DNA of 64,000 bases from Pseudarthrobacter sp. NamE5. Lineage in GTDB: Bacteria; Actinomycetota; Actinomycetes; Actinomycetales; Micrococcaceae. Positions 29,444-39,991 of this stretch are shown here, piece by piece; the first letter of the stretch is position 1, and each line of letters opens with the position of its first letter. Made by a program: the position numbers and the translations under genes. The stretch covers positions 1-64,000 of the forward strand of contig NZ_VAHO01000012.1 of assembly GCF_005796225.1 (NCBI RefSeq), in the 5' to 3' direction. The notes beneath the pieces were generated by a model. It had not been told where the DNA came from. It worked only from the letters and a program-made list of their open reading frames with translations, and did no database searches.

Positions 29444-30079
29444 TCAGGTGGGATCGTCACCCCGAGACAGCCGGTCCCAGCTGTCGATCTCGTCAACGGG
29501 AGCCGCGGCCGCGGCCATGCCGGCGGCTCCGGGCGCGTCATATTTCGTGCGCGCTTTCCAGTGCCGGCCGGCAAGGGGGATAGCCAGGGCGGCCACGGCC
29601 AGCAGGCACCCAGCGGCGACGGCGAGGAACGGGAAGGCGGTGACGGCCACCTCCGCCTGGCTGCCGGAGACGCCGGTGGCTTCAGCGATGGAGCCTTGGG
29701 CGGCAGCCAGCGGGTTGGCCAGGACTGTTGCAGCGGCGGCAACGATCCCTGCTGAGGCGAGGACGATGATGGCCGTGATGATCCACCGGGCGATCCTGCC
29801 TGCAATCGCAGCCGCAAGCCCGCCGGCGAGGGCCACCAGCGCAAGGGCAGTGACGGTGGTGGCCGCCTTGCTGCCCTGTACCTGAAGCGCCTCCGGCCCG
29901 GCGCCCACCTGGCCCGCCTGGCTGGGATCGAGAGTGACGGTCATCCACGTCTGCGTCGTGGTGCCGAAGACCGCCAGCGCCAGGACGGCAATGAGCAGTA
30001 CCAGGGTGGACTTGCGGGCCCAGGCCGGTGTACCCGGCTTCTGCACTGCGCCCGCCTGCCCGGCTGCCGCTCCCGGCAT
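29444..30079 (-). CDS. Trp-operon-associated membrane protein (TIGR02234-like)
   Basis: A 211-residue protein with about four membrane helices, matching the conserved hypothetical membrane protein found next to trpE in actinobacteria. Ala/Gly-rich. Its start shares one base with the trpE stop. A role in tryptophan or precursor transport is often suggested but is not shown by the sequence. Confidence 0.85.
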   Translation of the reverse strand: MPGAAAGQAGAVQKPGTPAWARKSTLVLLIAVLALAVFGTTTQTWMTVTLDPSQAGQVGAGPEALQVQGSKAATTVTALALVALAGGLAAAIAGRIARWIITAIIVLASAGIVAAAATVLANPLAAAQGSIAEATGVSGSQAEVAVTAFPFLAVAAGCLLAVAALAIPLAGRHWKARTKYDAPGAAGMAAAAAPVDEIDSWDRLSRGDDPT

Positions 30080-31641
30080 CAGGAGCCCGTCCCGCCGGGA
30101 AGAGAGTCCGCGGAGATGTTCTGCAGGGAACCGGCGGTGTGCACGGCACGGAGCGGTGCAGCGGCCTTGTTGACGGTTTCGAGTGCTTCGGTGGGGTTAA
30201 CCGAGTCAGCCACAATGCCGCCGCCGGCCTGGACATACGCACGGCCGTCCCTGAGCAGCGCGGAACGGATAGCGATGGCCATGTCCATGTCGCCGGCGAA
30301 ATCGAGGTAGCCCACCACGCCGCCGTAGATGCCGCGGCGGTGCGGTTCCAGTTCGTCCAGGAGGCGCAGCGCCCGCGGCTTCGGGGCGCCGGACAGGGTG
30401 CCGGCCGGAAAGGTGGCCTTCAGGACGTCATACGCCTTGGCGTGCGGCGAGAGCCGGCCCACCACAGTGGATACGAGGTGCATGATGTGGCTGAAGCGCT
30501 CCACCTCCATGAACTGGGTGACGTCCACCGTTCCCGCCACGCACACCTTGGAAAGGTCATTGCGGCTTAGATCGACCAGCATGAGGTGCTCGGCGCGTTC
30601 CTTCTGGTCCGCCAGGAGCTCCTCCGCGAGTGCCTTGTCCGCCTCCACAGTCTTGCCGCGCGGACGTGAGCCGGCGATCGGGTGGGTGATGACTTCTTCA
30701 CCGGTCACTGTGACCAGGGCCTCCGGCGAGGATCCGACGATGGAGTATTCCCGGCCCTCGGCGTCCGCCAGGCTGAAGATGTACATGTACGGGCTGGGGT
30801 TGGTGTTCCGCAGGACCCGGTAGACGTCCAGCGCTGACGCTTGGCACTCCATTTCGAAGCGGCGCGAAATGACCACCTGGAACACTTCGCCGTCCACGAT
30901 GGCTTCCTTGCCGCGGTCCAGGGCAGCCAGGTACTCGGCCTCGTCCCAGCGTTCCTGAACACTGGAGGCGAAGTCCAGGGCGGCGGGCGCCAGGACCGAA
31001 ACCGGCTGCGCGATGGGAGCGCTGATCTTGGCAAGGAGTGCCTTGACCCTGGCAACAGCGTCGTGCCATGCCTCGTCCACCCGCTCGGAACTGTCGTCAA
31101 AGTTTATGGCGTTGGCGATCAGCAGCACCGTGCCGTCCACATTGTCGTGGACGGCCATGTCCGTCACCAGGTTCAGGGCCATTTCCGGCAGCTGCAGGTC
31201 GTCCTCCGGCGGGCTGACCAGGCGTTCCCAGTGCCTCACCGTTTCCCAGCCCAGGAAACCGACCAGGCCGGAGGTGAAGGGGGGCAGGCCCTCGAACCTG
31301 TCGGTCCGCAGGGCGTCGATGGTGTCGCGGATGGCGTCCACCGGGCTGCCCTCCACCGGGACACCCACCGGCGGCTCACCCAGCCAGTGGGCGTTCCCGT
31401 CCTTGGTGGTCAGCGTTGCCCGGGATTGGGCGCCGATGAAGGAGTAGCGGGACCAGGCTCCGCCCACGGCCGCAGACTCCATCAGGAAGGTGCCGGGCTG
31501 GCCCTGGGCCAGCTTGCGGTAGAGGCCAATGGGCGTTTCGGCATCCGCAAGCACCTTGAGCCGGACCGGAATGACGCGGCTGTGCCGGGCGAGCTCCCGG
31601 AATTCCTCGAGGCCCGGGGTGATGGTTCCAAGGTCCTGCAT
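30079..31641 (-). CDS. trpE: Anthranilate synthase component I
   Basis: A 520-residue chorismate-utilising enzyme making anthranilate. The N-terminal domain has the FLMESAA feedback-binding motif for tryptophan; the C-terminal domain has IAGSRPRGKT, LVDLSRNDL and GTLSGAPK. The glutamine amidotransferase partner (trpG) is not in the window. ATG 31641 (MQDLGTI) is preferred to 31680. The 136 bases before it, after hisI, contain no clear Trp leader peptide. Confidence 0.95.
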   Translation of the reverse strand: MQDLGTITPGLEEFRELARHSRVIPVRLKVLADAETPIGLYRKLAQGQPGTFLMESAAVGGAWSRYSFIGAQSRATLTTKDGNAHWLGEPPVGVPVEGSPVDAIRDTIDALRTDRFEGLPPFTSGLVGFLGWETVRHWERLVSPPEDDLQLPEMALNLVTDMAVHDNVDGTVLLIANAINFDDSSERVDEAWHDAVARVKALLAKISAPIAQPVSVLAPAALDFASSVQERWDEAEYLAALDRGKEAIVDGEVFQVVISRRFEMECQASALDVYRVLRNTNPSPYMYIFSLADAEGREYSIVGSSPEALVTVTGEEVITHPIAGSRPRGKTVEADKALAEELLADQKERAEHLMLVDLSRNDLSKVCVAGTVDVTQFMEVERFSHIMHLVSTVVGRLSPHAKAYDVLKATFPAGTLSGAPKPRALRLLDELEPHRRGIYGGVVGYLDFAGDMDMAIAIRSALLRDGRAYVQAGGGIVADSVNPTEALETVNKAAAPLRAVHTAGSLQNISADSLPGGTGS

Positions 31642-31777
31642 GGCTATGCTTTTCCGCCTGTTCTGATGAGGGCCGGCCATGCCGGGCGCCTTGGGTGTGC
31701 GTGAAAACTTGAGTGGGCCTTACTGGCGTTCCCGGACTGCAGGGGAACAACCGCCCCGTACCTGCGTCCGGCGGGAC

Positions 31778-32218
31778 TCAGCCCGCCTGGACTGGGCTGA
31801 TGTCCAGTTCCCTGCCGTCGAAGCAGGTGCGCGTGCCCGTGTGGCATGCGGCGCCGACCTGGTCAACCCGCACCAGCAGTGCGTCGCCGTCGCAGTCCAA
31901 CGCCACTGACTTGACCCACTGGACGTGGCCCGACGTGTCGCCCTTGCGCCAATACTCCTGGCGGGAACGCGAGTAGAAGGTAACCCTGCCGGTGGTCATG
32001 GTGCGGTGCAGCGCCTCGTCATCCATCCAGCCAAGCATGAGCACCTCATTGGTGTCGTACTGCTGCACGACGGCGGCCACCAAGCCGGCGGGGTCGCGTT
32101 TCAGGGCGGCTGCCAGTCCGGCGGGAAGGGGACCCGGGGCGGAGGCGGCAGGGCCGGGCGAAGGCGCCGCAGGCGCGGTTAAACCCGGGTTCTGGACGGG
32201 GGCAGGCTGCTCAGACAT
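31778..32218 (-). CDS. hisI: Phosphoribosyl-AMP cyclohydrolase
   Basis: A 146-residue HisI. Conserved [13 protein letters not shown], the [16 protein letters not shown] segment and the Zn-binding cysteines ([20 protein letters not shown]) are intact. The first ~35 residues are a Pro/Ala-rich extension. It acts third in histidine biosynthesis and is placed directly before trpE. Confidence 0.95.
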   Translation of the reverse strand: MSEQPAPVQNPGLTAPAAPSPGPAASAPGPLPAGLAAALKRDPAGLVAAVVQQYDTNEVLMLGWMDDEALHRTMTTGRVTFYSRSRQEYWRKGDTSGHVQWVKSVALDCDGDALLVRVDQVGAACHTGTRTCFDGRELDISPVQAG

Positions 32219-32329
32219 CAGGTCAAGTCTAGTGCCTGCTGCACACCCCGATCATGTGTGAACGACGGCACGCCAGCGGGGGCGGGTGTGCTGCCCAACT
32301 CCGCGCGTGTCGTGCTAGTTTCACAAGTG

Positions 32330-32974
32330 ATGCATTTCGTCGAACCATCCCGAGAAGTCCTGGCCGAGACCCTGCTTGCAGCCGGTCCTGATGCACCCAC
32401 GCTGTGCAGGGGCTGGCGTACCAGGGACCTTGCGGCACACCTTTATCTGCGCGAACGGAAAGCAGCGGTGGGGCTGGGACCGCTCATCAAGCGGCTGGCC
32501 AAGGCCTCGGACCAGGCTACTGCCAGGCTGGCGGCGAAGCTGACCACTCCTGAGGAATACGCAAAGCTCGTCAAAACTTTCCGGGCCGGGCCGCCGGCGC
32601 TGTCGCCGATGAACATCAAGGCCCTCGACGAAAGCTCCAACCTCATCGAGTACTTCGTGCACACCGAGGATGTGCGCCGGGCAGTGGACCGCTGGGCACC
32701 CCGTGCGCTGGACGAGGCCTACTCGGAAGCACTGTGGGATGAACTCGTCAAGCGCGCCGCCATCCTTTACCGCGGCGTTGACCTGGGCATTGTCCTGGTG
32801 CGCCCGTCCGGGCCGCGGCATGTCGCCAGGCGCGCTCCCGTCTCGGTGGCGATCGTCGGCGAGCCGGGCGAACTGCTGATGCACGCCCACGGCCGGACCC
32901 GGCATGCGCTGGTGACCTTCGAAGGCCAGCCCGACGCCGTCGCGCTTCTCCAGTCCGCCGAAGTCGGACTGTAA
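32330..32974 (+). CDS. TIGR03085-family metal-binding protein
   Basis: A 214-residue protein of the maleylpyruvate isomerase/DinB-like group (TIGR03085) found in actinobacteria. Typical blocks are CRGWRTRDLAAHLYLRE near residue 28 and IEYFVHTEDVRRA near 105, carrying the histidines of the putative metal site; many relatives are mycothiol-dependent. ATG 32330 is chosen over 32258, which would overlap the hisI promoter region. It is a single plus-strand gene inserted between hisI and hisF. Confidence 0.85.
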   Translation: MHFVEPSREVLAETLLAAGPDAPTLCRGWRTRDLAAHLYLRERKAAVGLGPLIKRLAKASDQATARLAAKLTTPEEYAKLVKTFRAGPPALSPMNIKALDESSNLIEYFVHTEDVRRAVDRWAPRALDEAYSEALWDELVKRAAILYRGVDLGIVLVRPSGPRHVARRAPVSVAIVGEPGELLMHAHGRTRHALVTFEGQPDAVALLQSAEVGL

Positions 32975-32977
32975 CTG

Positions 32978-32996
32978 CCGCCCGCGATGCGGGCGG
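32978..32996. terminator. Hairpin between convergent TIGR03085 gene and hisF
   Basis: CCGCCCGC (32978-32985) and GCGGGCGG (32989-32996) form a perfect 8-bp stem with a 3-base loop. Confidence 0.65.
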
Positions 32997-32999
32997 AGC

Positions 33000-33776
33000 T
33001 TAGCGGACCTCGAAGCCTGCTTCGCGGATGGCGTCCTTAACCTGGGACATCATGTTGTCCGGGCCCCAGTGGAAGATTGATGCGGCCAATACGGCGTCAG
33101 CACCGGCGGCAACGGCGGGCGGAAAGTGTGCCGGCTCCCCCGCACCTCCCGAAGCGATGATGGGTACTTTCACGGCGGCCCGGACCAACTTGATCATTTC
33201 CAGGTCGAAGCCGTCCTTGGTGCCGTCAGCATCGATGGAGTTGAGCAGGATTTCCCCCACACCACGGTCGGCCGCTTCCCTGGCCCATTCGATGGCGTCG
33301 ATTCCGGTCCCGGTGCGCCCGCCGTGGGTGGTGACTTCAAATCCCGACGGCGTGGCCTGGGAACCCGGGCGGGTCCGGCGGGCATCTACGGACAGGACGA
33401 GGACCTGGGAACCGAAGTGCCGGGTAATTTCGTCGATGACGTCGGGACGTGCCACGGCAGCGGTGTTGATGGCCGCCTTGTCGGCGCCGTAGCGGAGGAG
33501 CTTGTCCACCTCTGCCACACCCCGCACGCCGCCGCCGACGCACAAAGGGATGAACACTTCCTCCGCGGTGCGGCGGACCACGTCGAAGGTGGTTTCGCGG
33601 TTTCCGGAGGACGCCGTGACGTCGAGGAAGGTCAGCTCGTCAGCGCCGGCGTTGTCGTAGCGGTGTGCCAGCTCCACCGGGTCGCCTGCATCGCGAAGGC
33701 CCTCGAAGTTGACGCCCTTGACGACGCGCCCGGCGTCCACGTCGAGGCAGGGGATGACGCGTACTGCTACTGCCAT
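33000..33776 (-). CDS. hisF: Imidazole glycerol phosphate synthase cyclase subunit
   Basis: A 258-residue TIM barrel. Catalytic Asp residues lie in [15 protein letters not shown] and [10 protein letters not shown]; the phosphate loops PIIASGGAG and ADAVLAAS are present. It makes IGP and AICAR from PRFAR with HisH ammonia. HisH and HisA are not in this window. Confidence 0.96.
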   Translation of the reverse strand: MAVAVRVIPCLDVDAGRVVKGVNFEGLRDAGDPVELAHRYDNAGADELTFLDVTASSGNRETTFDVVRRTAEEVFIPLCVGGGVRGVAEVDKLLRYGADKAAINTAAVARPDVIDEITRHFGSQVLVLSVDARRTRPGSQATPSGFEVTTHGGRTGTGIDAIEWAREAADRGVGEILLNSIDADGTKDGFDLEMIKLVRAAVKVPIIASGGAGEPAHFPPAVAAGADAVLAASIFHWGPDNMMSQVKDAIREAGFEVR

Positions 33777-33822
33777 GGATGCTCCTGGAGATTCTTTGTT
33801 TGTTGCTGCTGCGCGGGCCGGA

Positions 33823-34683
33823 TCAGATGCGGCAGGCGTGGATGCTGCTGACCAGGATGGCCCGGGCGCCGAGGTCGTACAGCTCGTCCATGATGCGGTT
33901 GGTTTCCTTCTTGGGAACCATGGACCGGACGGCCACCCAGTCGGAATCGCGCAGCGGGGAAACGGTGGGCGATTCCAGGCCCGGCGTCAGCGCAGCGGCC
34001 TGTTCCACCAGTTCCTTGCGGATGTCGTAGTCCATGAGGACGTACTGGCGCGCCACCAGGACCCCCTGCAGGCGGCGGATCAGGACCTCGATCTCCTTAG
34101 CCGTGCCGTTGGCTGCACCGCCCTTGCCGGTGCGGCGGATCAGCACTGCCTCGGACTTCAGGATCGGCTCGCCAAAAATCTCCATCCCGGCGGCCTTCAG
34201 CGTGTTGCCGGTTTCCACGACATCGGCGATGGCATCGGCAACACCCAGGCGGACTGAAGATTCCACCGCACCGTCGAGGCGGACCACCCTGGCGTTGATG
34301 CCGCGTTCGGCAAGGTAGCCGCGGAGGAGGCCGTCATAGCTGGTGGCGAGCCGCTTGCCCTCAAGCTCCTCCACCTTGGCAAAATCACCCACGGGGCCGG
34401 CGAAACGGAACGTGGAGGCGGCGAATCCCAAGGGAAGCAGTTCCTCTGCCTCCACCTCCGCATCCAGCAGCAGATCGCGGCCGGTGATGCCGACGTCGAG
34501 CGTTCCCTGGCCGACGTAAACCGCGATGTCGCGGGGGCGGAGGAAGAAGAACTCGATGTCGTTGTCCGGGTCCACCATGACCAGCTCGCGGGAATCGCGG
34601 CGCTGGCGGTAGCCCGCCTCTGAGAGCATGGCGGAGGCGGCTTCGGACAGGGAGCCCTTGTTGGGGACGGCTACTCGCAGCAT
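33823..34683 (-). CDS. hisG: ATP phosphoribosyltransferase (long form)
   Basis: A 286-residue HisG with the C-terminal ~75-residue regulatory domain of the long form, so no HisZ is needed. The catalytic part shows [13 protein letters not shown] and the PRPP loop region [17 protein letters not shown]. First committed step of histidine synthesis and feedback-inhibited in relatives. hisE lies 89 bases upstream. Confidence 0.95.
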   Translation of the reverse strand: MLRVAVPNKGSLSEAASAMLSEAGYRQRRDSRELVMVDPDNDIEFFFLRPRDIAVYVGQGTLDVGITGRDLLLDAEVEAEELLPLGFAASTFRFAGPVGDFAKVEELEGKRLATSYDGLLRGYLAERGINARVVRLDGAVESSVRLGVADAIADVVETGNTLKAAGMEIFGEPILKSEAVLIRRTGKGGAANGTAKEIEVLIRRLQGVLVARQYVLMDYDIRKELVEQAAALTPGLESPTVSPLRDSDWVAVRSMVPKKETNRIMDELYDLGARAILVSSIHACRI

Positions 34684-34772
34684 GGGGGAATCTTTCTGGC
34701 TGGTGGAGGTCTGAATATCAGGCAGTGCAGGCCACGGCGGGCACGGCGGCAGGATGCGCGCCGGACCGGTGG

Positions 34773-35036
34773 CTACAGATGCTTGTAGACGTCTTCCAGG
34801 GTGAGGCCTTTGGCGAGCATCAGGACCTGCAGGTGGTACAGCAGCTGGGAGATTTCCTCGGCCGCGGCTTCATCGGATTCATATTCGGCAGCCATCCATA
34901 CCTCGGCTGCTTCCTCAACGACTTTCTTGCCGATGCCATGGACACCGGACTCCAATTCAGCGACGGTGCGGGAGCCTTCCGGACGGGTGGCTGCCTTCTC
35001 GCTGAGCTCAGCGAACAGCGTCTCGAAATTCTTCAC
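34773..35036 (-). CDS. hisE: Phosphoribosyl-ATP pyrophosphatase
   Basis: An 87-residue all-alpha MazG-like enzyme. Metal ligands are in [14 protein letters not shown] and the [12 protein letters not shown] helix. GTG 35036 (VKNFETLF) is preferred: the 26 residues before it in the open frame are not conserved in character. Followed by hisG on the same strand. Confidence 0.93.
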   Translation of the reverse strand: MKNFETLFAELSEKAATRPEGSRTVAELESGVHGIGKKVVEEAAEVWMAAEYESDEAAAEEISQLLYHLQVLMLAKGLTLEDVYKHL

Positions 35037-35139
35037 GCCCTCCAGCCTACTTGCTGTGGCCCGGAGGGCGCCTGTCGGGCCCTTGCATGACGGGCGCGCT
35101 GTGAGTGAAGACACACCACGCCCGCCCTCCTGCGCGTTG

Positions 35140-36357
<1,218 letters not shown>

Positions 36358-36361
<4 letters not shown>

Positions 36362-37035
36362 CGTTTCTCCTTCTCCGTGACGTAGGCGACCAGGTCTTCG
36401 ATGGAAACCAGTGGGCAGCCATGCTCCGCCGCAAACGTCCGGAGTCCGTCCAGGCGCATCATCTCGCCGTCGTCATACACCACTTCAGCGATCACGCCCA
36501 CGGGTTCCAGGCCCGCGAGCCGGCACAGGTCAACCGCGGCTTCGGTATGGCCGGGACGTTCCCGCACACCTCCGTCAACTGCGCGGAGCGGGAAAATATG
36601 CCCGGGGCGGGTCACGTCCGCCGGGCCTGCCTGCGGATCAGCCAGTACCCGGGCGGTCAGGGCACGGTCGGTGGCTGAAATTCCGGTGCTGACGCCTGTG
36701 GCGGCGTCGCAGGAGACGGTGTAGGCCGTACCCTTGGCATCTTCATTGACCGCCACCATGGGAGGCAACGCAAGGGCGTCGGCGCGCTCCCCGGACAACG
36801 GGACGCAGATGACGCCGGAGCTGTACCTGATGGTCCAGCCCATCAGCGCCGGTGTGGCGTGCTGGGCCGCAAAGATAATGTCCCCTTCGTTTTCGCGGTC
36901 CTCGTTGTCCACCACCAGGACCGGCCTCCCGGCGGCCATGGCGCGCACCGCGTCTTCGATGGGATCCAGGACCCGCCCCTGGGCTGCGGGAGTCACAGCA
37001 GTGGGTTCCGGTTCCACTTTGACGGCGGCGTTCAC
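36358..37035 (-). CDS. ribB: 3,4-dihydroxy-2-butanone-4-phosphate synthase
   Basis: A 225-residue monofunctional DHBP synthase with [14 protein letters not shown] (metal and acidic residues) and RPGHIFPL. Makes the four-carbon unit for lumazine from ribulose 5-phosphate. It overlaps ribC by four bases and ribA by four bases. Confidence 0.95.
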
Positions 37036-37676
37036 GGTGTTCCTCCGTCCACAGCGGCGGGCGTTGCCGTACGGAACCCCAGCAGGCGTTCTGTGTATTT
37101 GGCCAGGACGTCCACTTCCAGGTTGACCCGGCTGCCCGTGGCCTTGGCGCCCAGTCCGGTTTCGGACAGGGTGGTGGGGATGAGCCCCACCTCAAACCAG
37201 TGCTCCTGCTCCGCGGCCGCACTGACCACCGTGACCGTCAGCGAGACGCCGTCGATCGCAATGGAGCCCTTCTCGGCGATGTAGCGGGCCAGGTTGGCGG
37301 GGACGCCGAAGCGGAGTCGCTCCCAGTTTCCAAGGGCCTCGCGTTCCAGCAGGACGCCGACGCCGTCCACATGCCCCTGCACCACGTGGCCGTCCAGCCG
37401 GCCGCCTGCGGGCACGCAGCGCTCAAGGTTTACGAAGTCGCCCGGGGCCAGTTCCCCGATGGTGCTGCGGACCAGGGTCTCCCCCATGACGTCCACGCTG
37501 AAGTCCTTGCCGTCGATTTCGGTTGCCGTGAGGCAAACCCCGTTGACGGCGATGGACCCGCCCAGGGCGAGGCCTTCGGTACTGCCGGGCGCGTGCAGGC
37601 GGACGGTGGCGCTGGCGTCCCCGTCCCTCTCCACGGACAGAACGTGCCCTTGTTCGGCAATTATTCCGGTAAACAT
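37032..37676 (-). CDS. ribC: Riboflavin synthase, alpha chain
   Basis: A 214-residue protein with two lumazine-binding repeats. It begins [12 protein letters not shown], as nearly all members do, and has NGVCLT and DGVSLTV at equivalent positions in each half. ATG 37676 is therefore firm; the frame extending to 37811 overlaps ribD out of frame. Dismutates two lumazines to riboflavin. Also named ribE in some systems. Confidence 0.95.
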   Translation of the reverse strand: MFTGIIAEQGHVLSVERDGDASATVRLHAPGSTEGLALGGSIAVNGVCLTATEIDGKDFSVDVMGETLVRSTIGELAPGDFVNLERCVPAGGRLDGHVVQGHVDGVGVLLEREALGNWERLRFGVPANLARYIAEKGSIAIDGVSLTVTVVSAAAEQEHWFEVGLIPTTLSETGLGAKATGSRVNLEVDVLAKYTERLLGFRTATPAAVDGGTP

Positions 37677-37687
37677 CAGTGGCCTCC

Positions 37688-38860
37688 CTAGGCTTGCTTC
37701 GCGCTGGCGCGGTTTGGTTGGGGGTCTAGGGCAACGGTCCGTTGCGGTCTTAGGTGAAGTCTCAGGTCCCGGCCCAACGTGCGCACGGCGCCGCCGTCGG
37801 ATTCGTCCCACTCCCAGTGCTGGGCGTGGGAAAGGGTGGTGATGCCGAGGCCGTCCAGGGACGGGGTGCCGGAACCGAGCAGGGTGGGCGCCAGGTAGAC
37901 GATCAGTTCGTCCACAAGGCCGGCAGTGAGGAACGCACTCAGGATCCTCGAGCCTCCCTCCACCATGAGGTGGCGGATGCCGCTTCCGTACAGCAGGGAC
38001 AGCGCTTCGCGGGGGTCGCGGGTGCGAAGGTGGGTGACCCGCCCGTCATGCCCCCGTACGGCGGCGTCGGCGGGGATATCCCGCAGCCCCATGACGGCCC
38101 GCAAGGGTTGCATCGCTGCCGGTGCCCCCTGGGGACCGCGTGCAGTAAGCCGCGGGTTGTCTACCAGCACTGTCTGGGTTCCTACCAGGATGGCGTCGAT
38201 CCGGGCCCGGATGGCGTGGTTGTCCGCAAGGGACTCAGGGCTGGAGATCCATTGGCTGGTCCCGTCTTCCGCCGCAATCCGGGCGTCCAGCGTTTGTGCG
38301 ATGTGAAGGGTAACGAACGGCCTTCTTGCCGCCACCGCCTCAAACCAATGGCGGTTCAGCTCCAGGGATTCAGCAGCTCCAAGCCCGCTGCGGACGCGGA
38401 CCCCGGCTGCACGCAGGGTTGCTGCCCCGCCTGCTGCCGGGTCATGGGGATCATCAACCGCGTAGACGACGTCGGTAATTCCGGCGGCAATGATCGCCTC
38501 GGCGCAGGGACCGGTCCGCCCCATATGGTTGCACGGCTCCAGCGTGACGATCATGGTGCAGCCGGAAAGATCCATGCCGGCGGCAGCCGCCTGTGCGATC
38601 GCGTCCGCCTCTGCATGCGCTGTACCGGCACCGCGGTGGAAACCGGTAACGAGGCGCCTGCCCTCAGGATCAATGACGACGGCGCCCACCAGCGGATTCG
38701 CGCCCCTCGGCCCCCGCAGGGCTGCTTCCAGGGCAACCTCCATGGCCTCGGTTTCGGCAGGAGTGAAAGCGGTGGTCACTCCGCCCTCGGGCGGGAGCGG
38801 GTGGTCCTGGTGGAGGGCAGCGCCGGCTCCGCTGGCAGAAGTCATGTGGCCCGCCGTCAT
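37688..38860 (-). CDS. ribD: Bifunctional riboflavin deaminase/reductase
   Basis: About 390 residues. The N-terminal deaminase has HAEADAI and PCNHMGRTGPC (Zn ligands); the C-terminal reductase has the DARIAAEDGTSQW and GGSRILSAFL segments. ATG 38860 is proposed because it overlaps by four bases (ATGA) the stop of a 27-codon upstream ORF; ATG 38845 is an alternative. First enzyme gene of the operon under the FMN riboswitch. Confidence 0.9.
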   Translation of the reverse strand: MTAGHMTSASGAGAALHQDHPLPPEGGVTTAFTPAETEAMEVALEAALRGPRGANPLVGAVVIDPEGRRLVTGFHRGAGTAHAEADAIAQAAAAGMDLSGCTMIVTLEPCNHMGRTGPCAEAIIAAGITDVVYAVDDPHDPAAGGAATLRAAGVRVRSGLGAAESLELNRHWFEAVAARRPFVTLHIAQTLDARIAAEDGTSQWISSPESLADNHAIRARIDAILVGTQTVLVDNPRLTARGPQGAPAAMQPLRAVMGLRDIPADAAVRGHDGRVTHLRTRDPREALSLLYGSGIRHLMVEGGSRILSAFLTAGLVDELIVYLAPTLLGSGTPSLDGLGITTLSHAQHWEWDESDGGAVRTLGRDLRLHLRPQRTVALDPQPNRASAKQA

Positions 38861-38940
38861 GCCGCAACCACTGCGGCAGGTGCGCCCTCCGCTGAAGCGG
38901 CAGGGCATTCGGCACTAAAGAGCCATCGCTTGGAATTCAT
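38857..38940 (-). CDS. Possible 27-codon leader ORF in the rib mRNA
   Basis: ATG 38940 opens a 27-codon frame (starts MNSKRWLF, ends AAVVAA) between the RFN element and ribD. A purine-rich stretch lies upstream. Its stop TGA overlaps the ribD ATG (ATGA), which would couple ribD translation to it. It may be a real small gene or only a translational enhancer; no homology is recognised. Confidence 0.4.
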   Translation of the reverse strand: MNSKRWLFSAECPAASAEGAPAAVVAA

Positions 38941-39040
38941 TCCCGTGTCGTTCCTTCCCTCTCGAACCGCGATGGCTCCGGGGATATACGACAGCAGAAG
39001 GCTGCGGAGCCTTGATGGCCCCACAGATACAGCTGTACGT

Positions 39041-39175
39041 GCTTCTCTCATCCAGACTTTAACTGTCGGTACCGGAATTCCACCGGTTCAACCGTCCGCC
39101 GGGGCTTCCAGGAAACCTCCGGCTCGCGGGTCGCGGACTGTCACCGCCGGTTCGGACTTACACCGACCCCGGAGC
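39041..39175 (-). ncRNA. FMN riboswitch (RFN element)
   Basis: Minus-strand sequence carries the RFN core: GGGGTCGGTGTAAGTCC at the 5' side, ACCGGCGGTGACAGTCCGCGA, GGTGGAATTCCGGTACCGACAG and the closing AGTCTGGATGAGAGAAG. It binds FMN and should shut down ribDCBAH. About 180 nt separate it from ribD; a GGCTCCG/CGGAGCC stem (38974-38980, 39004-39010) lies in this platform but has no U-tract, so translational control is more likely than termination. Confidence 0.93.
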
Positions 39176-39220
39176 ACGTATGTGTGTTGTTATTGTGCCA
39201 TAACCGGCGCTGGCCCCCGG

Positions 39221-39901
39221 TTATTCCGCCGACGCCGAACGTAACGTCCGGCTGCCCTCCGCGCGCAGCCGCTTGATGGCAGCCTCCGGATCCTCCGCAC
39301 CGTAGACGGCCGAGCCGGCAACAAAGACGTTGGCCCCCGCTTCGGCGGCGCGGACGATGGTCTCCTCGGTGATGCCGCCATCAACCTGGAGGGCGACGTT
39401 GATCCCTGAGCCGTCGATGGCGGCGCGCGCCCGGCGGATCTTGGGCAGGGTGCAATCAAGGAATGCCTGGCCCCCGAACCCGGGCTCGACAGTCATGATG
39501 AGCAGCATGTCCAGTTCGAACAGCATGTCCAGGTACGGCTCAACGGGAGTTGCAGGACGAAGGGCCATGCCTGCTTTTGCTCCCCTGCTGCGAAGTTCCC
39601 GTGCGAGCTTTACGGGGGCGATGGACGCCTCCGCGTGGAATGTCACCGACGCCAGGCCCGCGTCGGCGAAGCCGGGGGCCCAGCGGTCTGCGTCTGCGAT
39701 CATGAGGTGCGCGTCGAGGGGAACGGGGCTCACGGCCTGGATCCGCTGCACCACGGGCAGCCCGATGGTCAGGTTGGGGACGAAGTGGTTGTCCATGACA
39801 TCCACGTGCACGGCGTCAGCGGTGCTGATGCGCTGCAGTTCGGCCTCCAGGTTGACAAAATCGGCGGAGAGGATGCTCGGATTGATGCAGCATTGCGTCA
39901 C
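39221..39901 (-). CDS. rpe: Ribulose-phosphate 3-epimerase
   Basis: A 226-residue TIM barrel interconverting ribulose 5-P and xylulose 5-P. Metal-binding histidines and aspartates lie in [26 protein letters not shown] and LQVDGGI. It sits directly upstream of the RFN element and supplies the pentose phosphate pool used by RibB. Confidence 0.96.
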   Translation of the reverse strand: MTQCCINPSILSADFVNLEAELQRISTADAVHVDVMDNHFVPNLTIGLPVVQRIQAVSPVPLDAHLMIADADRWAPGFADAGLASVTFHAEASIAPVKLARELRSRGAKAGMALRPATPVEPYLDMLFELDMLLIMTVEPGFGGQAFLDCTLPKIRRARAAIDGSGINVALQVDGGITEETIVRAAEAGANVFVAGSAVYGAEDPEAAIKRLRAEGSRTLRSASAE

Positions 39902-39939
39902 AGGGACTGCCTTTCACTGATTGCGGAAGTGGGTTTGTA

Positions 39940-39959
39940 GCGGCGGCAACGGCCGCCGC
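39940..39959. terminator. Weak GC hairpin after rsmB
   Basis: GCGGCGG (39940-39946) and CCGCCGC (39953-39959) form a 7-bp stem with a 6-base loop in the 90-base spacer between rsmB and rpe. No T-run follows, so function is uncertain. Confidence 0.3.
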
Positions 39960-39991
39960 CACCGGCGCGGCGGTTTCGCGTCCTGCTTTAC

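Noticed and set aside
31642..31777. Tryptophan attenuator before trpE
   Set aside because: No leader peptide with tandem Trp codons and no terminator/antiterminator pair could be seen.
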